NCBI GenBank assembly: GCA_947396885.1
Contig: OX377204.1
Location: 50,951,139-51,015,138, forward strand
Reading direction: 5' to 3'
Source: Heligmosomoides polygyrus polygyrus
Lineage: Eukaryota > Nematoda > Chromadorea > Rhabditida > Heligmosomidae
DNA length: 64,000 bases
Positions within the stretch are counted from its first letter, which is position 1, and each line of letters starts with the position of its first letter. Both the position numbers and the translations under genes were made by a program. The notes beneath the pieces were generated by a model that was not told where the DNA came from, ran no database searches, and saw only the letters and a list, made by a program, of their open reading frames with translations. Below are positions 36,901-48,900 of the stretch, piece by piece.

Positions 36901-39900
36901 CCGGCAAACAAGGCGATTGTGTAGATGGGCTTAACCAAATTTTCGTCTTGCTTTCAATTCGTTATACCGAATGGAGTTAACCGTTATAAATTTTAGTATC
37001 ATTTTTAGCTCTAACATATCTTCAAAGAAGCCAAACATTGTGTTGGTGGGTTAATATCCGTTGGTTGTAGTGGTTGTGTCTTTCGTTTGGAGCGTCATGT
37101 TTGTGTGTGTGTGTTTTCTCTGTCATATCTAGTGCGCAGCGCTACCTCACTGGTTTTGGGTGTTTCACTGCTCAGGGATCATCATCAGCCCGTTTTTGTA
37201 CTTCGGTGGGAGTGAGAAATACGCTTAATCGGACACAATTGCTTGTCGGGAGCTTTTTATACTTCCACACGCTCTGTGGATGGATTTACACCATATCCAT
37301 TTTTTGATGCAGTGTGCAGCCATGCCTGCAGAGCTTCCAATCTGTCAGGTGTCGCGGTTTGGTACCTACTGGTATGCTAAGGGTAAAATACTGACTTGTC
37401 GATCGGCTCGTCGTCGCAATTCCCTGTGCAGGAGAAATGCGCTTTCAAAATTTCTCCACGACATCACTCGTAGGTAAAATGGGAATTGAATCCCAAAGTG
37501 GACACGCATGGAAGACGTCATTCAGGGCGATTAATTCGAAACAGCGAACGACTTGAGTTGAAGACACGTCACTCACGCATCCTGTGCACTTCGACGCGAA
37601 CCCATTTTAGCTGCGAGATGTTAAGCATCATTCTTCCCGAGGTTCTTGTATTGGTGCTGAAATAGCTGAGAATGTAATAGAGTACGACGGACTGCATTTG
37701 AGCGTCCTTCAACGATATTACATTATCGCATCTGTAGGAGTGTGTTGTTTGTTTGTTTTTGCTGCTTATTCGAAGGTGTAGTGCGCTGTTACATGCGCAA
37801 GGTTTTGCACCTTCGGGACAAGCAGTTCAGAATGCTCTCGAGGTTCCTGAAACCGAAAGAATCTTTTGTTAAACTTGCCATCTCGACAGACATTGGCTCC
37901 CAGGCTTGAAAGAAAGTGTTATTTAAGTAGAGCGGCATGAAGTACATGAGGTATGTATCTGACGACTGACTATACTCAAATTGCTGCTGTCGCTTCGTTT
38001 TTGCTTCTTTGTGTTTGTTTCTAAGGCAGTTCAGAGCTTCCATCTAACTCAAGGTTTGCTGATGAGAAGGTCAAGGGACGTATGCCAGGATACAAGTTTT
38101 AATCGAATGGACATTGATTTTCATGCAGCACAGCTCACTGGAATGGTTGTCGATCTCGCATAATTGGTTCATATATGGTGCTAACGACCTTACAGCCAGG
38201 CTGGTATACCTCGACATTGATTCTCAACAGGGTGTTACTATTCCGAGGTATCGCGTTTCTTAGTCCGAACTTGGAGGCCTTCGTGTTTATCCTATTCGGG
38301 TGTACCACCAGAGTAGTGGAGCAAGTGATCCCTTATTCTGCTGTTGACTAGGTTATCAGTGAATGTAGTGTAGATTGCTGCCATATTTTCACCCGTGGTT
38401 TGATTAAGTAGGCGGTAAAGCCATCATACGTTGTAGAAATGCTGTAAGACAAAAAAGTGCTATGGCGATATTTTTATTAACTTTTTGCACAAAAGGAGAC
38501 ACAATCTTACATTGAACAACTGGATGTTTCTAAAAACGTTAGCATTCATGGAGCAAAGCAAAAAAAGTGTAATGCGTACATGTTGGTCACACACTGCACA
38601 TCTTATAAATGCAGCCGCTTTACAACCAGCAACAAAACAGTCAATTGTAACAAGATCAAACAATAAATACGAATAAAGACCAGGAGTGACAAACACACCT
38701 GGGTGATCATCAGCGAAACCTGCCTTATACCACGAGTATTCTAGAAAGTTTGGAAAGCTAGGGGCACAAAACATAGGGTATATCTGCGATAGAACCATCA
38801 GTAGGTTGTCCCTCTGGGTCATATTGCACTCAACGCTATTTGCCTATTTAATCAAACACGTCTCATTATTCATAATGAAATGTAATTCCGCAGATAAATC
38901 ATGATGTGCAAAAAACGGCGCCATGGAAACCGAACCAGCGACCTCACACCTAACGAGCCGGAGCAGTACTCCTGCGCCACCGCGTCCTCCGGCACAGGGG
39001 TGTGCTTTAATTTTTTTTTCGCTAAATTTTTAACGACCTTTTTTAGCGAAATTTTTTTCGGTAAAATCGGTAAATTCGATAAATAATATTAGGTTGTCCC
39101 ATAAGTCCCCGCCGTTTTTTCAACGATTCACTGCAGACTTCGGCGGCGGTCTCTTGCATAGCGCTGCATAGCTTTCGAAAGAGAATGATTTGCTCTATCA
39201 GAATATGTATTGCATTTCTTTTTTCATCATGAATTTTGCCAATTTTTAGGTCGTTGAAGTGAAAAGTGAAAAAGTGAAAAAGTAGTCATTTGCGCACTTG
39301 TTCTCTCCGCTTAGGTTTGTAATTTTTTGCACAGTTTTTTATAGCGTTTGGAAGACAATGTTCTGTGCTACAAGAATATGTGTTGGTCCTACTTCTCACT
39401 TGCCCTTTATTGATTTTTAGGCCATCCAATTGGGAATTCCGACTTTTCCGTCCGAATTTTTACCAAAACTCCGGTTCTGTGGTTGGATTTTTTTTTGTGT
39501 CGCTTACTGGCTTACGCTGATTTCTGTCGAATATCAACAACTGAAGAAGGAGAAGGAGTTGTTGGTGAAGACGATTTTTCTCTTTTTGGCATTTTGTTGA
39601 CATTCAATAGAAATCAATAAACGCGACACATATTCTTATAGAGTAAGACATTCTCTTTCGAATGACATATAACACCGACCCAAAAAGTCCAACCACAGAG
39701 CAGGAGCTGTCGGCAAAAATAACCATCCTCCTTCGGACGTCCCAATTTGATGACTTAAAAATCAATAAAGGACAAATGAGCAAATAGCACTAACACATAC
39801 TCTTCAAGTACAGAACATTGTCTTCCAAATGCTATAAAAAACTGCGCAAAAAATTACAAACCTAAGCGGAGAGGACAAGTGCGCAAATGGCCACTTTTTC

Positions 39901-42900
39901 ACTTTTCTCCTTTTCATGTTAACGACCTAAAAATTAACAAAATTCGGGATGGAAAAAGAAATGCAACACATGCTCTGATAGAGCAAATCATTCTCTTTCG
40001 AAAGCTATGCAGCGCTATGCAAGAGACCGCTGGAGAAATCTGCAGTGAATCGTTGAAAGAAACGGCGAAGACTTATGGGACAACCTAATATTTCCCTTAC
40101 TGCAGTCAGTTTAGCAGTAATTTAATATGTAAAAACCCAGATTTCTTTTTTTATTGATCTTTTTCGAGTCCATCTACATGAAGTCATATGGCTATGTATT
40201 CATCTTCACAACAAATAACAAGAAATCATCTATCATCAACAAAACTGTTGTCGCCTGTGTCACCTGTCGTCTCGCTGATTATTGAGTTGCTCGAACTGTT
40301 TCCATTCGTCTTTGCCGTGTGCTCTAATGAGTCCTCTTTGCTCGAGGGACACGAACTGCGTCATATTGTTCGACTAGGGCTTTTAAGAAGAAGTCGGACC
40401 AATGCCTTGGTGGGCGTCCTGGTGTTCCCTTGACATCGGAATCCAGTCTGACGGCTCTTGCCCTGCGCGTGTCTGTGGAGCGCATCACATGGCCGGCCCA
40501 CCTAATTTTCGCCGTCTTGAGCATGTGACAGCGTCTCTGATCTTCGAACGTCGATGAAGCTCGAAACTCCGAAGGCCTTCCTTCACTTGCGTGAGTCGTG
40601 TCACTCCGAGCATCGTCCTCTCGATCCCCGCTGCGCGACGCTGATGGCGTGTTCACCCAACTTTCGTGTGGCCGAGGTTTCTGGGGCTTATCTTCGGGCA
40701 GGAAGAACGGTGAAGTCGAATAGGTGGACACGTAGTCGGTCGTTCGTCGTCTTCTTCACGACTTCTTCGACGCTCTTGCAAGCTCCCCAAACCACTCTTC
40801 GTTCTGCTCAGCTCTGGCACTAGGTCACTAGGTCCACGAGCACGCAAACAAATTGGTCAAGTAGCAAGAAAATGCCAAAATACCACGACGATACCGATTC
40901 CTATTTCCATTGGTTCAAGTAAGTAGAGCGTTTTCTCGATGTCGCAACGGTACTGCAGAAGCTCATACAAGGAATTTCTCCAGAATACATTTGCATGAAT
41001 AAGAAGTAAAATTTTAAAAGTGGTGCTTAAAATGTCGTTAATGCAATTTAATGGAAATTTTCCTCGATTTCGTTAAAAATTTTTAACGCAAAATGCCGAC
41101 AAATCGTTAATCGTTAAACGCACACCCCGGCAAAGAATTCATACAGAGCCCCAACCCTCACCGCTCTGGCGCTAGCTCGTTCGCACGTCCAGCCTGCTGT
41201 CCAGCCCACCCAACATCGGTCACAGGTCACAACTTGCTCAGGAGTTTCATTTGCAATTTTCACACCATGTTCGTAATCAGCATTCCGAGCTGGTCCTGAT
41301 GACCCTGATCTCGAACTGAAGTTCCATGGGAGGTCGAAACCCTTCTCCAGTCAGAGGAACAACCAGCTCACATACGCCTCAGCTTTCAAATAATACCTAT
41401 CGACGAACAGACTCCTTTATGTGTCATTTTCACATCGAATTGGGCACTTTTCGAACCAAATTGGACACTCTTCTAAGCTAGCCTAAGACTTTTGAAATGG
41501 AAGCGAACTCTTCCAAATTGAAGTGAGCTTCTTCTACGTCAAATTAGAGACTCCAAAAAGGTTTGAATCACTTGTTGTTCGAGGAAAATCCCCCATATAT
41601 AAAAGAGGAAGGGTTTTTTGTCCGATGTTAGCCACCCGCAATTCGTATATTGCCTAGCTAGCCGGTTTAATCACCCAAGTTTGAGGTGCGGTTGCCAGTT
41701 GTCCAAACGAAGACGCTTGACAGTTGTCCACCACTGTTGTTTACCATCGACTGCCTGACGTAGGGTGATTTCGAAAGAGGTCCCTTCCCAATACGTGTCT
41801 AGTGGTCATAACTCAGTGTTCCTTCCCAGCTCTCCTGTGTGGTGCAACCTTCCACTATTTTTACCGCCATACTTTTACCACTACCAGGGTTACTGCTACT
41901 ACAGAAATTGAATCCTATTCCACAGTTCAGTATGGCAACGGGTTGCTCCGTTCTGCATCTTTTTTTGCTATTTTGCCTCACATAAGCTGTTTTCTGTTTC
42001 AATTTGCCTCTATGTTTGCCGCCATACTTTTACCACTACCCCACTACCAGGGAAGCTACGATCCCATAACAAATTGAATCCTTTTCCGCTGTGCAGTATG
42101 ACAACCGGCTGCTCTTTTTTGCACAATTTTACAATTATTTTGCATCGCAGATGGCATTTCTTGCGTTCAATTTTCCTCTATGTCTACATCCCTACCTTGA
42201 CCATTACCCCACTACCAGGGAAGATACGGGCTAGATTCATCAACCTGCATTCAATTGTCCTCTATGTCTACCGCCCTACAGTGACCACTACCCCACTGCC
42301 AGGGAAGCTACGACTCCAGGGCCGGGTTCATCGACCGCTTACCGTCCGTAATGGTGAAGAACACACCAGACCTGATGCTGATGAATCTCATACCAGGGGA
42401 TTTGACGGCAATTTTCACCGTTACCGGCAGGTGAACTGTTGACGAATCTGGCCTCAAATACCGAATCTCTCTCCATTGTGCACCATGACAGCCGGCTACA
42501 CTTTTCGGCACTTTTTCGCTATCAACGCTAGGGATGCTTCCTTACTCAGCGTCGGTTGCCGGCTAGCCTAGCGTGGCCCGCCCGGCAAGAGTCGGGTGTG
42601 GGCGAAGCCCGCAACCGACGCTGGGTTGTGGGGACCCTAGCGGGCTCGACGTTAGGATGGGTTTCTGACCCTACATGGCTCACCACACACGACGCCGGCG
42701 AAGCCAGCTAGCCTAGTTTAATATAACTTTCTTTGAAGTTTTAGTCCACTTCTCAATAAGAGAACACATAGTTTGAAATTTTATAAAAATTTTATTTTCA
42801 AGGAAAAACAATGACTTAAAGCTTGTTTCAAAGAGCAGGAAGGCGGCCATTTTTTATTGCCAGAACAGAACAGATTGTGCCATGCCCTCGTTCGAAAGTT

Positions 42901-45900
42901 CGCGATTTTTGTTCGATTGGCAGCAAAATTTCTGTTTACATGGAGTTTCACGCGTTCAAACGATGCAACATAAACAATTGTAAAAACACATATCCTGACT
43001 TTCTTGCTGCATGTAAGTAGTATTTACACTTTCAATCAGATAAACATTGTGACTTGCTTTCGGAGTGGACGGCGCGATCCAGACTCTTAATNNNNNNNNN
43101 NNNNNNNNNNNNNNNNNNNNNNNNNNNNNNNNNNNNNNNNNNNNNNNNNNNNNNNNNNNNNNNNNNNNNNNNNNNNNNNNNNNNNNNNNNNNNNNNNNNN
43201 NNNNNNNNNNNNNNNNNNNNNNNNNNNNNNNNNNNNNNNNNNNNNNNNNNNNNNNNNNNNNNNNNNNNNNNNNNNNNNNNNNNNNNNNNNNTTTGACAGC
43301 TAATAGTTCTGACAGAACTATTAGCTGCCAAAAAAGGCAAAACGAGATTTATAAAAACGAGGTGTACAAAAACATATTTTCGCGTTGGAAACTCTTGAAA
43401 GCCATCGAGTGAAATTACTCCGTAGCGCTTGGTTGGAAGGTGGGCTGAACTCTGTGCTGCCATATTCGAGTTCTCTTCTTCTTCTTCTTCTTCTTCTTCT
43501 CCTGAGCGTTTAGTCCCCCGCAGTCGCAGGGTCCGCTGTTCTTGTGATCTGTCGCCACCTCATCCTATCAAGGGCGTCATCTGCCGTGGCGCCGACTTCG
43601 GCGAGATCCTCTCTTGATGACGTCCTTCCATCTTTTCCTTGGGGCTCCTCTCGGACGTTTTCCGGGTGCCTCGAAATTTAGGGGCCAACTTCGTGGGGTG
43701 ATCCTCTGGTCTTCTGAGGATGTGTCCCGTACCACCTTAGGCGCTGCTCCTTCACCTCAGCTGGATCAGAGCTGTCTTCACCATGCGCTCTAGCATCCGT
43801 GTTTCGCACTCTGTCCCGGCGGGGTCCATCCACATGTCCATCTGAGCATCCTCAATTCCGCAGCGTGCAACTGCTGCCATATTCGAGTATGGGAGGGATA
43901 TAGGAAGCGTAAGGCCTGTGTTATACTCCCGCGGGAGCGTCCGCGGAAGGGCGGAAATCGCGTCGAGATCCCTCTACCTGGCCAATCGCCGAGCCGCGCC
44001 ACGCCCGCCGTCCGCGGTGCACCCCCCTAGTCCGTGGACGTTCCGCGGATGCTCCCGCGGAAGTATAACAGAGGCCTAAGTCAATGTGAAGTGAATGACT
44101 GCGTTTGTGGACAAGCGTCTGAATATTTATTATTTATTTATTATTAATACATCCATAGGGATACACCAACAATCATCGTAATAAAGCCACGAAAATATTG
44201 CCCAGAAAAAACAGGAATAGGAAAAAACTCAGAACTCAACTTACGGACAATGAAAGCACTAAAAAGAAATCTATCGAGAGCGTTGAGGAAAAGCCCACCA
44301 TCTATGAACCCGCGCTGTAAAGGGAGAAAATAACCAGAGGAAGGGTAGGACAGCCAACCCACAAGTAACATGATCACTACAGAAAATCAGAGCAGCTTGC
44401 CCCTGGAACTATGTTGTCATAATGCACTTCGAAAATAGGTATCCACTCGCTTTCAGGATTCTTTTTCGTCTCATACGAGAATCATACTTGTTTGAAGAAA
44501 ATTTGTTGAAAATCGACGTTTCAGAAGTATGTATCCACTTGTGAAAAAAACAATTTTTTAAATTCAAAAGTCGATGAAACCACCTTTATTTCTTATAACA
44601 TCATGCATTGTGCCATTCATGTTATTCTACTACATCTTGATACTCCAGAGTGATCGTATTTAAAGATACAAAACGGGAGCGACAGCGGTCGCGCGCGGCG
44701 GCGCCTGGCGCGCTGCCAGCTCTGTCGGCCGATTACGGGGCAGCTCGCCCCGAGCATGCTGAGTCATCGGAGAGGCAGATTCCGGAGGGGTAAAGGCCAG
44801 TGGCGGCACCTGTACTGCTTCTTTGAACTCTCGTGCATTTCATGCGCTTGCCCACGAAGGAAAGGGTTCGAACGAGGTGGAAAGGAGGAGGGGAAGGGAA
44901 CGTAGCCGGATTTGGGGTTATGAAACTTAAGAAATTACGGTACTAAGCGGGCTGGTACCTGCTGTACCTTCGCGTCAGCGTCTGCCCACTCCATTATGAG
45001 CTCCCCCAAATTACTATGCTACAACACTAGAGGAAGGCTATTTGACATTCGATTCCCCACATTGAGCTGGATTGCAAGGTATATCCATCGACCTTTTGTC
45101 CCACCTACTAAAATCTTAAGTAGGAGATCTGAAGTGGATTATGGAGTGTTTTTCTTGATGAACATGGACGCACGGGCTCTTGTTTATTAAGGGGGGGGGG
45201 CCTTGACCGGGATACTAAGGATCGCGGGGGACAAGGTTCTGTACACGATCTTCGCTAATGGGCTACTGGCACAGAAAGAAGACAAAAACAGCATTACTGT
45301 GTTTTGTGAAAACATAACAGTATCCAGTGTTGATGTCATATCTTCCTCAATTGAATGTTCTGTTAAACATACTTGACCAGCCTTAATAGCTGAAACTCTA
45401 GGCCATGCACTGTATATCTTGGACATAAGTTTCACGATAATATCTTGAGTTCAACGTTCCTTCACAAGTGAAGCGGGTAAATGGACACGAACAAAAGTTT
45501 AACTTCCTTGATATGTGGCATTTTATTCGGCTAAGTCATACCACTAACGGCTTGGTCTGTTTTAAAGTGGATCACTTGCGTTTTATGCGTTCCTACAATC
45601 CAGATGCCAGTTCATGCGTTCCTACAATCCAGTGCCAGTAGTAGGAAGCATGCTGACGTAGTCCAATGCGAAAATTGCGGCAGGCCGACAGAGCTGGCAA
45701 CGCGCCAGGCGCCGCCGCGCGCGACCGCTGTCGCTCCCGTTTTGTATCTTTAAATACGATCCTCCAGAGTTTACCAACGCAAAAACCTAATCTAGATGGC
45801 CCCCAATGATACCAACATTGCTGGAGAGACCTGCGAGAAGTCCCCGTCGTCGCAAGTTTGGAGGCGGTTCATTAGGGACAGTAGCCGGCTTCTGCAGCAG

Positions 45901-48900
45901 CGGAATGCTGAAGCTTACTCTTCCGTTGTGTCCCGTTGTGTCGCATGGTCAGTCTGGAGTGTCAAGGTGTACTGCAGTCTATCCTTCTGCCTTTCTTGAG
46001 AGGCAAAAGACATCAGACACATTTTCTGCAGCAGGGCAGCGCTGCAGTTCATTGGTCTAGCTTAACCTAAGATTGGCTCCACCGTCACAACATTCAAGTA
46101 ACGGGCTTACAGTCATGTTCTCCTGACAGCAATCCAATGGAAAACATGTGGGTGATCGCGGTTCGACGAGTGTACGCGAATAACCGACAGGTCAATGGTG
46201 TGGTTGCAACTTTGATTACGTGGGACACCAACGAAGACAAAATCATCCAGAACCTTGCCAATAGCTTGAATAATGCGATGCATGATGTTGTAAGAAATAA
46301 TTGTGGTCCAATTGGCTTTTGAATTTAGTAAAAAGTTGGTTTTCCACAAGTGGTTACATACTTTTGAAACGCCAATTTTCAACCAATTTTCTTCAAAAAG
46401 TCTTATTCTTGTATGAGACTAGAAAAAAAAATTCCTGAAAGAGAGTGGTTACCTGTTTCGGACTACGTGGAATCTAGTGGAGCTAGAGCGGGCCTGCAGA
46501 AATAAACGCGAAACGAGATATGGGCAAGTTTTGGAGTGGATACATGCTTTTGAAACGCACTGTAGGAAAGAAACTGAGTAATAAATGCTGTGTAGTGCCT
46601 ACGAAGATGACTATCCATAGGCGAGTTGTATGTGTATGAGAGACAACACTTTTGCTTGATGCCTGAAACAGGCTGTCAGAAACTGGCAGTATTATTATGA
46701 TAGTGATCCTGAGGCACTTGAAGAACTGGCAGTAAAAAACCATGTCAAAGTGATGGTGCTCCAGACCCTCACTGTACTGGAACCACGGCAAGATGCCTGA
46801 TGGGGAAACGTAGTGAAACATGAAAACCAATAGGTGGTTAATAAACCCAACGCTGGCACCTCACATCGCGCTCATTTACCGACAGTATCACCATCATCCT
46901 CTCGGCCCCTACCACAAAAGCACGGAGAGAGGGTACCAAGAAATGCAGAGCATATGGAGAAGGAAACTCAACTCCTTCAAGGCAGAAAAACAATCGTCTA
47001 GTCGTGTTGTCGATAGCACACAATATAGCAGTTCAAAAGGCAGAAAACAGACACGAGCATAATCATGACTATCAAGCTGTAATGATAAATAGATCTGCAG
47101 TTCTAAGTCTTTGAAAGTTCAGCCATTAGAATCATCAGCCATCCCTGAGCAATCCGATACATTGAGTCCAAACACTGCCGCAGCCTGAATCGTAGCCCTC
47201 ATTAAAGACTCAGAAGTATTAAGAAATGAAACCAAGACAACTTTCCTCATTTTTCACCGAAAAAGCAGTGTAAACAGGAAAATAGAGTAGGCTAGTCAGC
47301 ATTAGCCAGCTGGCAGCTCATAAGGAGAAAAAGTTGGGAATATATAGTGAATAGCTATCTTTCTGGATAGGCAGGGAAAAAGTCTAGTTAGCTTTAACTG
47401 GGAAGGATCTGCCGATGATAAAGTTGCTAATCAATTTTACTATTCTACGATGCAAATTGATGCTTTGAAGAGCTTAAGTATAAGGTCGGCGAAAGGGACT
47501 ATATCGAGTGCTTTGGAAAAATCAAAGAAAATGACATCAGCATTTAACTTTTGATCAAGTGCTTTTGTCCATTCCTCAAGAGAAACAACCATCGACGTCC
47601 CAGTTGATCCTCCTCTTCTAAAGCATTGATCTTTACCAGGTGCAAGCGTTGAGTACCGGCTTCGCATGGCACGACGCTGGACGTGTGCGCCATGCTAGGC
47701 TTGCTGACAGCGCCGGCATCGCATGTGGTGCGCTTCGCTAGGAACAGAACCCAAGTTTAGCTGGGGAAGCTTGCTAACCCAGCGTCGGTCGACTACGCTA
47801 CCCGCTTGGCCGACTGGTCGACACTCCACTTCGAGAGGACAATGAACTCGAAAGCGACAACATATCAGTTGTCTTCCATGCTGCGCCACTCCGTTTCCAT
47901 GACGCAGCTTTCACCGGCCGCAGCTCTACTCAATATTGTACTCGGATCGACTTGCATTTGGTAAATTCCGGGAGGGAACGGGTTCTGCCCATATACTCGT
48001 GTAGGTGGTTCGGAACTACAGTTTAAGTAATTCTTACCTAATTCTTACTTCTTATTAATTCTAATTTCTTAGTATTTAAAGTGTATTCTTGTTGTAAGGT
48101 TGTGTCAGCATTTGCCAGATGCAAGATGCTAGCCATCTATAACTCTACTCATCTCTTGGTAGTTACCTATAAGAAGCTGCATGGGTCCAGCTTTCATCGC
48201 CACATTTGTCAGAATTGGACACTTTTCAAAGTAGCTGTTGATGAATTTGAAATCAGAGTGGAACTTACCAACTCACATCGAGCGTCTGCCAGATAAAACT
48301 AAATGATTTCTAAGAAGATTGAAATGTTTTTTGTCTAAGGAAAATTTGGTATGGCTCTCTTTGGAAACTTTAAATTCACATACCATAGAAAGTGAATACA
48401 CTTTAAATTTTTTTAAGGAAAAATTATGGATTAGTGCTTATTTCAGTGTGAAGAAGAGTAGCAGTTTTTGAGTATATTATCGAGTATATTGAAGGAAGAA
48501 ATCGCGCCATGTACTCGTCTTGCTTTTTCATTTGTTTGGTGGTTCAAATGCTGCTAACTTGAAAATGCGAAGTGGAGATAGCGTCTGCTTTCTACAATTA
48601 TTTCTGTAATAACGTTGAGCAGTGTGTAACTTCACGAAGCCAAATGTTTGCTACCGATCAAAGGAAAATCGCGACGTTTTGGACGAGTGCATGGTGCAAT
48701 TTCTTCTTCTAGCACTAAAAATTGCTTCCTTCCTGTACTTTAGAACAATCTTTAAACAATTATTTCTTCTCAAAAAAATTGTTACAAAACTTCAAATAGC
48801 GTACTCACTTTTTGGAGCTGGTGAAATAAAAAAATTGCACTCACTTTTTGGAGCTGGTGGCATAAAAAATTGCAAAGAAATTCATACTAAATTTTCTTCG

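Noticed and set aside
41425..41555. 21-bp arrays as CRISPR-like or simple satellite DNA
   Set aside because: There are no spacers, and the units are too divergent and too few for a satellite; kept only as periodic degenerate arrays.
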